Shown here piece by piece: positions 22,804 through 33,481 of a stretch of 64,000 nucleotides of DNA (position 1 is its first letter; the number at the start of each line of letters is the position of its first letter). The translations under genes and the position numbers were made by a program. Source of the stretch: Rhizodiscina lignyota (taxonomy: Eukaryota > Ascomycota > Dothideomycetes > Aulographales > Rhizodiscinaceae); contig ML978123.1 in the NCBI GenBank assembly GCA_010015805.1, forward strand, positions 2,294,001 to 2,358,000. Reading direction: 5' to 3'. The notes beneath the pieces are model-generated. The model saw nothing but the letters and a program-made list of their open reading frames with translations, was not told the DNA's origin and ran no database searches.

Positions 22804-23104
22804 TACAGCGCGTGTCAACTCCGGCTTCCGCGCGTTTTTCGTTTTTCGTTTTTCGAATCTCGATCTCAATATCTGCTCCGGTTTTTGAGGGGGACAGAGT
22901 TAGATACACAGGAGGTTTACTGAAACAGGCCTAGCTGCGTAAATCTGCCAGTGAGCCTTCGAGGTTATCCAATCAGGTGGGTTTAAAGCGAAGCTCTAAC
23001 GTAGATATAATAATCCAGTTTTCGGTTTAAAGAAGGGCCAGACGCTGAGATTCGAGAATCGAAAATTCAAAAATTCGCGGAAGCCGGAGTTGACACGCGG
23101 TGTA
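22804..23104. mobile_element. MITE-like element with terminal inverted repeats and TA flanks
   Basis: The left end reads TACAGCGCGTGTCAACTCC and the right end, reversed, TACACCGCGTGTCAACTCC. The inverted repeat continues inward through CGGCTTCCGCG and, less exactly, through a TTTTCG-rich stretch to about 60 nt. The element body is 22806..23102 (297 nt) flanked by TA on both sides, the target duplication typical of Tc1/mariner-like elements. The interior has no coding potential, so it is a non-autonomous element. TIR identity is high over the outer ~31 nt with one mismatch near the tip, suggesting moderate age. The superfamily is inferred from the TA flank alone. Confidence 0.75.
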
Positions 23105-23394
23105 CCTGAAGCAGTCTCATCTGTGATTTCAGTCTTCGATACAGTAAGGGTCTCCATAGTGGGCAATACTGGCGACTGATAATTCGTAGCGGCTTGTTCG
23201 AGATTCTCTGACAAGCTAGCCACGCGCCCATCGGAGGAAACTCCTCCAGCGTATTATTGAGAGGTCGCTGCGGCGGTCCGCAGCAGTTTCTTGCCGCATC
23301 CAATGTCCTTGCGTAGCCAGCCCATGTCGCAAGTTCGATCGTCGATGAAGGAGACCCTTTCCTTCTCACCCAAAAGTCACCCCATATTGCAAGG

Positions 23395-23640
23395 TCACAG
23401 GTCATATGGCGCTTGCGGCTCACCGGCAGTTCTGTTCACAAAAAAGACCGTGCTGAGAATGGCCCAACGAATGAGCAGATCAGTCTGCGCATTCAGCAGA
23501 ACCCTTTTTGACTGTTTGCGTTTAGATTGTTTAATCGTGTGGAAAACAATCTCGATGAGCATGTCGAGTAGGCTCCTTGGGCGGAGGATTACGAGGGCGA
23601 GAAATGGCTGAATCCAGGGTCGGTAGAGGGAGTGTAACAT
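23395..23640 (-). CDS. Possible small hydrophobic ORF, unknown
   Basis: An 81-codon frame divergent from frq. It starts MLHSLYRPWIQPFLALVILRP in a good context (CCAAC before ATG) and has two hydrophobic stretches around residues 8-20 and 55-70, with a Lys-rich segment between. No family is recognised and no splice pattern supports an extension. It may be a chance frame or an upstream transcript of the clock locus. Confidence 0.25.
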   Translation of the reverse strand: MLHSLYRPWIQPFLALVILRPRSLLDMLIEIVFHTIKQSKRKQSKRVLLNAQTDLLIRWAILSTVFFVNRTAGEPQAPYDL

Positions 23641-23875
23641 GTTGGCGGCGGCGATCGCAGGTTGGTGTCAGAATCTGGCGATTTTGCTCGATGAGGTTTG
23701 TTCTGGGCGCGTCTCTGCCAGGGATCTCGACCCTCCAGACCGCTGTAATATACCGGGTGCGGCCGGGCCTTTAGCCAAAGGAGGCTATCGCATACGGAGC
23801 AGGGCTGAGTTCCTGGATGGAAGGGGCGTAGCGCGGTATTGTATTCGACCCTGCATTTCAATGCACCTCTTTGGC

Positions 23876-24113
23876 TGATCGTTGGAATCCTTGCAGGGCC
23901 TCACGATCGCAGCACCTCGATGGCATCGCGACGCCAGCGAGCGTTCCCCGCGAGGAGAAGGGAATCAAATTCAGCCATGGCCCCATTACCGAATCACACC
24001 ACCCCGACACAACCACTTCTATCGAACAAACGCGCTTTCCACCCTCAAAACCATCCGAGAAAACGCAGAAAGCCTCGAAAGCCTCATCGATCGTCATCGA
24101 GCGCCCCGATCCT
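23876..24113 (+). promoter_or_regulatory. Candidate light/clock-responsive GATC motifs upstream of frq
   Basis: Two pairs of GATC-containing motifs lie in the frq upstream region: CTGATCGTTGG with CACGATCGCAG (about 23877..23911), and ATCGATCGTC with CCCCGATCC (about 24086..24112). In Neurospora the White Collar complex binds paired GATC-type elements in the frq promoter. The match here is by motif only; four-base cores occur often by chance. Confidence 0.3.
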
Positions 24114-24304
24114 CAGCACCCACGGCACAGTCTTTGCTCGCTCCGGACCAAGTTTTGCGCCTGCGGAGCACACTGCAAATACCTCCACGTTAACTGCGTC
24201 ACCCGAACAGCTGACAACTGCGCACAACTCCCACACTTACAACGACAACGCTATACATGGCACTGGCAGACGCTACATCTTTATAAACCTCGAAATACAC
24301 AACC

Positions 24305-27300
24305 ATGGCGGACCCCTCGGGGCCCAGGCCGGTCCACCCACGCAGACCGCCAGCCCACAAGTCCGTATCTCTCAGGCACTCCATTTCACCGGGACCGCAA
24401 GCGCCGCCTACTGCGTCACGCCCTCAACACCGCGGCAGGATCCCGAGCAGCGACCTGGCAAATCCGTCTTCTAGTGACGATTCGAAGCAGCCCTCGAGCG
24501 CCGACTCGAAACCCGAACACAGGAAAGAGAGTTCGGGGGAGAGCAGCAACGCAGACAAATGGTTCGAGCGTTCCAACAATCAAGTAAAAGCGAACGCTAG
24601 CAACCTGGCCGACAGTATGTTTTCGAGCGCTGTATATTGCCGTTTACTCTAACGAGGAACAGATGACCCGCCGTTCTTCCTTCGACATTCCTCATCCTCC
24701 GAAACACCCCCCGATATCGTAGAGAGTCGGATCCCGCAGTTCCATTCGCAACCATCTATGCTTCCCTACCGAAACAGTCTCCTGCAGATGGAACCACCGG
24801 AGAGCAGCTCCGAAGAGTTTCGAAGCGTCATCGATGACCTTACGGTTCAGAACAAGAAGCTGAAAAGGAAACTGCGAAAGTACGAAAAGCTCTACGACAC
24901 GCACCTGCAGCATGAAAAGCTCTTCGAAATTAGAGTCCATGGACTCCACGGCGCCAAGAAGAGGGAGTTGGAAGAGACGCTCCGGAAATTTGCAATGTCG
25001 CTTGATGAGAGTTCTAAGGCGAGCATACCAACAATTCCGATGGCCACCAGTAATTATACAATGTCAACGCCAGCGCTCGAACCACAGATCGCTTCGTCTT
25101 CGGGGCGCAACTCCGCGAGGTTTGCGGACTCTGCATATGTATCGAACTCTGCATCTGGCCAGCACTCGTTGGCATCGGCAACCCAAGATCGTACAGGTCG
25201 CAAGGAATCCAAAGACGTGCCCAGGGACATGTCCAAGGCTACATTGTCTTCTCGTAACCAAGATATCCAATCATACTTGCATGATATTCCTGCTGGGCTG
25301 CTTCCGAGACAGCCGGTGGCGATGTCAGAGAAGTCAAAGCGTAAGCTTGTCGTCCGAAGACTGGAGCGGATTTTTGCTGGCGGGGGCGCAGCAATTGGCG
25401 GCCATCAGCAACCTGAGCAGCAGCAAGAAGTATCGCAATCAGCCGCACATGCCGACAGGGTAGCAAGAGAAGCTTCGGGCCAGCACGCGAGAGCAGAGGG
25501 TCTGCGAGAAGCCCGCATAATGATGAAGGGTGATCCAGCAGATAATCCGGTGGTGGGGCGTATGGAGAACGCCCAAGATCTGCGCCCTAGCATAATCGCT
25601 GATCTGCGTCACCCTACCGGAAAAGATTCTCCCGAGCAGCGTCCAACTCGGCCATTGGATCTTGATTTACACAGGGCTCAGGTACCAAGCGACAATATTG
25701 AGTACATCAGACATCTTGGTTTCTCTCCGGCAGATATTGATGCGCCGGACGAGCGGGATGAGGGCCATGGGTGGATCTATCTCAATGTCCTCACGAACAT
25801 GGCCCAGCTTCACACTCTGAATGTTACGGCCGATTTCGTAAAGAAATCAGTCAATGACTACAGTCATAAACTTCAGATCTCTCGAGACGGCCGGAAAGTT
25901 CGTTGGAAAGGCGGTCATGGAGTCACCCGCTCCAGCAGTGATAGCTCGCCGGATACTGGGACACAATCACCCAGCAGCAAGGGCAAGGATAAATCTTCAA
26001 GCAAGAAGAAGCCGAAGCTTGAGCGGATGTCCAGTGATGGCTCCAGTGACTCCCTAGTTAACGGATCGCAGGCAGGATCAAGTAGGCTTGCGTATGTTCC
26101 GCTCTTCTTCCACAAGCAAGACTCCGAGGGATACGAAGAGACTTCAGACGAGCATGCCACATCATGGGACTCGCGACAGCAAGAACAGGCGGTCGGAAAC
26201 TCTTCTGGCTTCACCAGTTCCGGTATGCGTACAAATTCTTCGAAGAGGAAACGCGGTGATGATGGACCAATCATATTCTACAACAACGCCAAATTCTGCA
26301 CTGATCTTAGTGGGGACCCGAACGAGAGCCAGTCTTCAGTAAAATATGACACTTTGAGTACGAATCCAGTTGGAATGGATGCTGTTCAGGAATTAAGCAG
26401 TCACGACGAGGCGAACAAGCGCCGAAGACCTCTCACGACCACAGCGCCCGAGGACCCCATGAGCGTGGACGACGAGGGCAGCGGATCCCAGTCAGAAAGT
26501 GAAGATGATATCAAATTTTCTCCTAAGTCGGCCTCTTCTAATAACTTGCAGCCATCAAGCCTTGCAGACATCAATTTCGAGGTTTCTGGGCTTGGAGGCG
26601 TGCAACCCATGGATAATTTCAAGATAGAAGTCCAATCCCGGCGGACGTCTACCCCTGGACAAGCTCCGCCGAATGCGTCTCATTTCCCGCGCCACAAGCC
26701 GTATCCGCGCAAGATCATGGAGATTCTTAGAGAAGGCAGATCAGAGTCCCAGCCCAATGAGGCGTCCTCAATGGGGGCACCGCCTGTGGAACAACACGTC
26801 GTATCTACGCGACAAGAAGATCTGCCGGCCTCTGTTCTTCCCCCTCCAGCTCTTCTCTTTGATGTGGACTCTCCTGAGGATGATTCTGACAATGACACCG
26901 ACTCGGGTGCGGAAAGTGACGTATCTTCTCTCGAACATGATGACGGACCGCCACCCTCAACCGTGCCTCAGATGTTGCACTTCTCCTCAAATTCTTCCGA
27001 CGGTGAAGAGGAAGATGAGGACGACGAAATGTCGGACGGATCTTTGGATCTCCTTGCGACTGCTAGAGAACTCGATCCAACGGCTGTGCACGAGAAGGCA
27101 CGAGATTACAATGCAACTCTAGCTGATCAACTCGCGGATGAAATTCCAGCTGGCAGCTCAGCTGCCACTGCTGGCGGCGGGAGCGGGTATAATAGTCCAG
27201 CTGCAGCGTCGACAGGCATGGGCTCCGATTCAAAGTCTGAGCAGAAAGGAAGTTACGGTGGGACGGTACCAAGCCTGAAGCGGGCCAGAGCAAGTAACGA

Positions 27301-27334
27301 TAGCACCGATCGGGCGAGTGAGCAAGAACCATGA
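24305..27334 (+). CDS. frq: FREQUENCY circadian clock protein
   Basis: The negative element of the fungal circadian clock. With FRH and casein kinase 1 it inhibits the White Collar complex and is progressively phosphorylated. Two exons, 24305..24614 and 24663..27334, intron GTATGT..ACAG; 993 aa, near the 989 aa of Neurospora FRQ. Matching blocks include SSGESSNADKWFERSN, NDPPFFLR, the coiled coil FRSVIDDLTVQNKKLKRKL (about 155-180), KLFEIRVHGL, and the nuclear-signal-like KSKRKLVVRRLERIF. The CK1-binding region follows, with IEYIRHLGFSP, GWIYLNVLTNMAQLHTLNV and RDGRKVRWKGG. Two acidic PEST-like stretches lie in the C-terminal third (SPEDDSDNDTDSGAESD and DGEEEDEDDEMSDGS). The protein is Ser-rich throughout, consistent with heavy phosphorylation. 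No antisense gene is evident, but a qrf-like antisense transcript is known in Neurospora. Confidence 0.97.
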
Positions 27335-28530
27335 ATTGGACGATGGATCAGATGAACGATCTGACTGATTATTACGGATGGAATGCTTGTTTTGCTGCAG
27401 CTTTGTGCTGGCTTGAGCGCAAGCGGGAGTTAACATGTCTGCATAGAAGTCATGATTGCATGTTTCTGTACATTAAGATTGAACGCGTGATACCCGACCA
27501 ATAGCTTAATGAACGGACCAGTTCCATGAGCAACTTGTCTCGAGAGTGACAAAGTAGTGGGCCTGCAATACCTATAGACGAGCAGCTTTTGCACTTGAAG
27601 GTACGTGGGACTATCTTTGAAAGCTTGGTTCTACGTTCTTTGGAGTGCGTGTAACGACTTATACCCTATTGCAGTACTTATACGATGTAAGTCATAGGGG
27701 CTATGCATCATCGCTACTCGCTATCTTGAAAGCTGCAACCAACATTTCTGTCTCAATCGTGCTTGTCTTCCATTGAGCCGCTGCAAAGCGAGGTGACTAT
27801 GCTGGTGCGTGAAACGCTCGTTTACACGTGTCGACGTGTCTGCGCGTCTTCTCGTGCATGCGCCTGGCTCGACTCCCATTCGTCGGCCGCTTGACCTCAC
27901 ACAGCGCACCACGCTGCTTTTCTCGCCCAAACTGTCGATCTGCGGCTCACTTGCCTTCACCCTGTTCTCGCCTGCTTTTGCTACCGTGCCAATTGCATTT
28001 CTCGTTCATGCACTGGACGCTTCGGTCCCCGAAATCTGCCCATCCCGCGATGCCGCGTGTGAAGGCTTACCTTACTTCCAGCTGCAGTGGCCAGGGAAGG
28101 GCCTGTAGCACACACGCTGAGACATTCTGCCCCATCCCTTGCGGAGTGTCACTCGGAATCGGAGCCTTTCTGCACTGAACCAAGCCAAGGATAGTTTGTT
28201 TGTGCCATCGTTCCGTCTCGCCTCCTTCTGATCGACCCCGCTATCCATGGGTTTCGTACGCCGTCCCCCTAGACTCGATCGCAGCCAAAACACCGGGGCG
28301 GACGCGATTACATAGCTGCGGTTCTGCATACCCTGGGGTCCAAAGCGTTCACTTTGAAATCTGCAGCATCCTTTGCGGCTAGGTGCAGGAAGAGGCGGAA
28401 GGGTGTCACGGAAGGCCGGGCCCTTGGCAATATCAGATTCACATTGAGGAAGTGACAGCAAAGCAAGCCTAAATTTGCCGCTCGCCTTACTTTTCGGCCC
28501 ATCCTATCAGTCATCTCGACGTTGGAAGAT
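27335..28530. other. Intergenic, frq 3' flank and next promoter
   Basis: About 1.2 kb between two plus-strand genes. Short frames on both strands (27809..28108 plus, 28072..28461 minus) show no recognisable motif. In Neurospora the frq antisense promoter lies in the 3' flank; no element could be identified here. Confidence 0.5.
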
Positions 28531-30974
28531 ATGGTATGTATTCCCTGCCCTCGACGCGTTGTCCTGAGTGTAATTGAACCTCGATTTCCCGCTTTTGATT
28601 CAGGCGGCAGGGGACACGGAGCTGATATATCATATTCCTGCAGGCCGACAGTGGTGCCACAGTGTTGGCAGAGAAGTTATCTGTCTCCACAGTCGGAGAC
28701 TCTGAAACGTCATCCAGCGCTACGCCCATCTCTCCTGGGATCCAAAGGGAATTGTCGTCGGGTTCTCGGAATCCCACGTCTCGCAGGAGTTCTGCATCGT
28801 CTTTATCAAACAGCAGCCGCCACTCTCAATGGACCTCGGCCGATAGTGAGAAAGTAGAACCTCGTCGTCATTCTGAAAGCTCGGCATCAGCAACATCGAA
28901 TCGGCATCGGCCTTCTGCCTTACCCTCCAGCTCGAAAAGGACGTCTGCTCCTCGTACGAGCTCTCTCGATAGGGACCAAGGCAGCTTCCACCCCAAACTT
29001 GACCGCATACGGGAAGACCGAGAAAGAGAGAGCGATCAGGAAACGCAACGCGGCACCTCCTCGAAAGACCGTGAGCGTGATCGAGAAAAGCCGCGCAACA
29101 AGACTCGAACATCCCGTCGAATCGTTCCTGCCGAAGACCTAGGTATTGGGAATGGGCATGTCTATCGCCGCAACGTACGACATCGACCCAGCAACGGCAC
29201 TTCGCTACAGCGTCAGTTCAATAGCATCGCGAATGCAAGCCTAGTGTCCGTCCTCACAAGTTTAACTAGCACATCTGGAGCTAGCAGTGGCAGTAATAAG
29301 ACAGTCACGCAAGATTCGTACGACAGAGGCCACAGTCATCGAAAGAAGAGGAGCAAAACACGACGACGAGAAGAAAAGGACCCAGCCTCAACGGCATCTC
29401 ACCATTCTTCCTCCAGAGGGCAAGGACCTAGCGTATTTGACTACATGGAGGACGACATGCCGTCAGAATATGAGGCGGCTTACATGAATGGCACTTCAGA
29501 GGCATCATGGCATCAAAGGCCTGCATCGTCGTCTGGGTATGAAGCCTCAGAGGGCAGCCCAGAGATTGAACCCAGATCCATCGTTGTACGTAGGGTCTCC
29601 GCAACACGCATGGATAGGATGAACTCGGACTCGGGTATATCCATGAGAGAAGGGACCCCGGAGCCTGGCGACAAGCCTTCACCGGTCGCTCGCCATGACT
29701 CCGCTGTTGAGCATAATGGTGTTGATGATGACGAGAGCAACAGCGACAGTGACAGCGACGAGGACGGTGACGAGACACAGCTCACGGACGTATCACAGTT
29801 TCAGGTCAGCCAACATGATGAGGACCTGCACCTCAGAGAGCAACTTCAAGAAAAGGAAGAGCAGATAAAGGAACATATCTTGCAGTCGCCTCAACCTCGG
29901 CGGTATCATAGCTTTACCCGCCCACGGTATGATGTACAACCAGGTCTTCCAAATATGACCCAATATCCGGATCATTCGTATAGTCTACAACATAGCTATA
30001 CATACCCACAACCGATACCTCGGCCATCTCTTAATGGCTCTACGAGTTACCCGCCATACTCTCAAGCATATCCTTATTCCGGGTACCCTACCCGGCGGGC
30101 CAGTATGGTAGATGATCATAGAGGCGATACAACTGCAAAGACAACGCTCGCAGGGTATGAGCTCCTAGCGTTGAAGTTGTCCGAGCAGACAGGGTCGAAG
30201 CACATGGGGGTTAACAAAGGCGAAGAGGAGGTCACACCCTTATATCGACGTTTCGAGTTCTTAAATCATCGGATCCTCCTCCACCTCCAAGACGAGATTG
30301 CTGAGCTGGAAGAAGAACTGCGACGGATTGACGAGGCCATTGCACAACGACAGCAGCATGTACAAAACAGCATGAACGCGGAGACGGCTAAATCATCAGA
30401 TGAATCAACACCCCGAATCGCTGCGAGCAGACGAGACGATGCCAGAGCTGGTGGAGAGCTCTGCGAGCGACGAACCATGCTACTTGGGAGGATCTACAAC
30501 AAGCTCGCGCAATACAACAAGGCTATGGCGGCGTATACTACCGCAAAGACGAATTTGAATTCCGCCACACAGGAGGAACTACAATCGTACCGGACCTGGA
30601 TGGAGGCGAACGTGCCAATCGACAAAGTGGAGACCAGATTTCTGGACTTTGACGCAGACCTCGTTTCCATCGGCAACTCTCACCGACGGGATCCGCCGGT
30701 TGCTCCGGTAGAAACTGCTCAACAATCCGCAGACCTCACGGCGCCCGCTCAATCCTCCACGGACGACAAATGGTTGACCCCATCAGACATGATGCTGATC
30801 TTTTCCATACTTATTGCCTTCTGTTCATGTATTTTCCTGACAGCTTCGATGTTCGATTCACAGTGGGCATGGGCGCTTGCCTTCATGTCCTCGGCGTGGG
30901 CTTTCATATTCGCTTGGGCTTACAGCAATAAAGTCCTGCACGAGAGAACAAAGTCAAATTTGAAAGGAAAGTAA
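28531..30974 (+). CDS. DUF6594-like membrane protein with long disordered N-terminus
   Basis: Function unknown. Preferred model: a first coding exon holding only the ATG (28531..28533), intron 28534..28643 (GTATGT..TGCAG), then 28644..30974, giving 778 aa beginning MADSGATVLAEKLS. Starting at the internal Met at 28662 would give 770 aa. Residues 1-500 are Ser/Arg/Lys-rich and disordered, with an acidic run (DESNSDSDSDEDGDE) and a Tyr/Pro-rich part. The C-terminal ~250 residues fit the fungal DUF6594 layout. That layout has a globular GYELLALKLSEQ start, YRRFEFLNHRILLHLQDEIAEL leading into a coiled coil, and two C-terminal membrane segments (MLIFSILIAFCSCIFL and WALAFMSSAWAFIFAW). The family name is from memory of the domain pattern. 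Confidence 0.8.
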
Positions 30975-31258
30975 AATCATCTCCGAAACCCGCAGTCCAA
31001 GGCAACATCACATTTATTATCTTACCTAGCTACGATATTGTTCGAATCTCTTTCTTTCTTTAATGAAGCGATGACATCCCCGACTTTGTTGCGAATATTT
31101 GAAGCATAATTATGATGCTATGATGTATATATTACTGTATATCTAGCAAGACCGTTATCTGGTATCTCATCTGCATACATATTCCTGACTTTTCAAGCCA
31201 GTTCTCATAAATACATAGCCTTCTCTGCCATTTTCAAGGTCATTTACGATCTTGACTT

Positions 31259-32737
31259 TTACTTATCTAATCCAGCAAGGTAACTCTTCGCCTCCTCGGT
31301 GACGTCGGTCGCATACAACCATTGCAAGTACGGCGCACTGGGAAACCTTGCCTTCATGTCCTTATTGGCCGGCTTTTCTTGCATCCTTTCTTCCTCGCTA
31401 AGATTAAGTTCGGCCTCCAAGGCCTTCGTCTGCTGGGCTAACCCAGCGTCGCGAATTGGCCGGAGGTCTCCGCCAGCACCCAGAAATCCGTAACCCTCAT
31501 GTGAGGCAGTTTGCATGCGCTGGACGCGGGGTTTGCGAAGGACTTCATACGCTTCAGTAGCTCGCGAGAGTGGCTGTCCATTGTCGCTGGCCCAAGAGAT
31601 GCATTCCGCCAGTACAGCGGCGTCTTCGATCGCAGAATTACCACCGCTAGCGGAATGTGGAATCATCGCGTGACAAGCGTCACCCATCAGGACCACTCGC
31701 CCATCTTCGCTCCTGAACGTATCAATCGGTGGAAGCTCTGCTTGAGTCCACTCAACGCATGCGTCCACCCGGTCCAGCAGATCCCTTACTTCCGGGCAAA
31801 GATCCTGGAAGTTCTTCTTCATTTTAACTGGATCTGCCTTGGTCCCCCACACTCCTGGAGGGACAGTGCTTTCACGCACGACGACACAGACGACGTCATA
31901 GAATCTATTCGGTGGCATTGGCCAGGTGAGGATATATTTACCCTCGGTGGTCCAGCACATCGAGTCATGGTTCTTTAGCAGCCAATCCAGCGTCGGTACG
32001 CCGACCATACGGTCTTTGGGCACCGTACAGCGCCAAGTTTGCTCGAAAAGAGGCTTTGGCTCGACACTCGCGAGGACCGGGATCGAGTGCCGTACGGGTG
32101 AGCGCATGCCGTCGGCTCCAACAATCAGATCTGCTGCAATCTCTCTGCCATCTTCGAGGATCACAGCGAGTCGTTCAAGGTCCACACGGATGCACTTCGC
32201 GTCGAACAGAATCGTTGCACCCATTTCTATGGCGCCCATGGCAAGGGTCTGCTGGTAGTCTGCACGGTGGATGTTCCAGGCCCTATCAGAAGCAATTGTG
32301 AGCAATTCATGTCACTCGAAGCACCACCAACACTACGTTTGCTCGAGTTTGCTCTCGAAACAAAAGAGTAGTTGGAAGAGACCGGTGTGCCTGTCACAAA
32401 CAGGACAAGAGGGAGACAGGGGAGTAACTCACTCTGATCCATATTTGATAGTTCCGTACTTTTTGTGATTAATCGCCAGCCTCCCAAGCCTCTCGTTATT
32501 GGCAGCGTCTCTGATATCTGTAAATCCGTTCTTGGTGACAACAGATTCGAACTTCTTTTCTAGACCCCACTTCACCAAACAGCGCACTCCATTCGGATTG
32601 ATGCCAATACTGGCACCGAACTCGTTGAGCGCGGGCTTCGACTCGAGGACAGTGACCTTGTTGCCCTTTCGTGCAAGCGCGTTCGCAGCTGCGAGACCGG
32701 CAATGCCGGCGCCAACGACGATTATATGGTAACCCAT
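31259..32737 (-). CDS. FAD-dependent monooxygenase (salicylate hydroxylase-like)
   Basis: A flavin aromatic hydroxylase of the UbiH/PHBH group; the substrate is unknown. Two exons (minus): 32433..32737 and 31259..32282; 442 aa. The intron (32283..32432) is 150 nt, longer than most here. Motifs: the N-terminal Rossmann loop VVGAGIAGLAAANAL with the acidic end VTVLES, the DG motif LIVGADGMRSPVR, and the second FAD motif GDACHAMIPHSASGGNSAIEDA. The enzyme has no transmembrane or signal sequence and ends in a Lys/Glu-rich tail. It stands alone without pathway neighbours, so a catabolic role (for example salicylate to catechol) is only a family-level suggestion. Confidence 0.9.
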
Positions 32738-33481
32738 TATGCAAGTTGACGTGGAATATGGAGCCCACTAGAAGTCCAATGGCGAGAGATCAATTCACCA
32801 CATTGCATTGAGGAGAGATTCACCAGATTTATGAGCATTCCCTATTGTCAGACGGTCAGCAAGGGACTTGCCTGTTTGGCTACTTGCATCGCTCTACGTT
32901 AGGCAAGTCGGTTGAACGCCGTGGCCCGTCTCACTCTAAGCCAGGATCTGTCATGTGGACCGAGGAGAGATAAAGAGGAGAGGAACTGATAAACTCAGCT
33001 CGAATGATACGAGTTCAATTGGCGTACGGACAAAACAAGTGGCTCGTGTTGACGAATGAATGCATGTGAGCAATTGAAGTTAGGTTAGGGGCTTTCCCAA
33101 ATTAGGCAGCATTATGCTCAGGGCTAATTCTCACACTCACAATTCCTCTTACTGCAGAATGTCACTTGCAAGTTGTAATGATGTAAGCTCGAGCCAAGCT
33201 CAAATTAACGAAGGCAGGCACGGTAAATTGTTGTATATTCCAAATGGTACGATATTAGCGTTGGTCGAGTTGGTAGAGTGCACATTCAACTTGGTAAACG
33301 CTGGGTCCGCTATTCCTTCTTGTGTCGACTTGAGCAGGATCAAAGGTTTATAGGATTATCATTCTTTTGGTAGAAGAGCAGATACGCGGAGAAGGTATTC
33401 AAGGTGATTCAGAGTCTCTTTCTCTATTCAAACCCAAACAGACACTAGACACCAGACACCGGTCCTATGCTATGCTACATC
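32738..33481. other. Intergenic, monooxygenase promoter / Sec18 3' flank
   Basis: About 740 nt between two minus-strand genes. A tRNA-like D-arm string near 33255 was examined and rejected (see rejected list). No other feature seen. Confidence 0.5.

Larger units (their letters stand above)
21898..24304. other. Intergenic region upstream of frq, 2.4 kb
   Basis: Contains the NEDD8 3' flank, a 0.3 kb MITE (22804..23104), a low-confidence minus-strand frame (23395..23640) and the frq promoter/leader. Apart from these I see no gene. The interval is long for this gene-dense window, as expected upstream of a clock gene with complex control. Confidence 0.6.

Noticed and set aside
22838-22857. TTTTTCG microsatellite-like run
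   Set aside because: Part of the left arm of the MITE, not a separate repeat.
33250-33340. tRNA-like string GGTCGAGTTGGTAGAGTGC
   Set aside because: It resembles a D-arm, but there is no matching acceptor stem, no anticodon arm and no B-box (GGTTCRANTCC) at the right distance.
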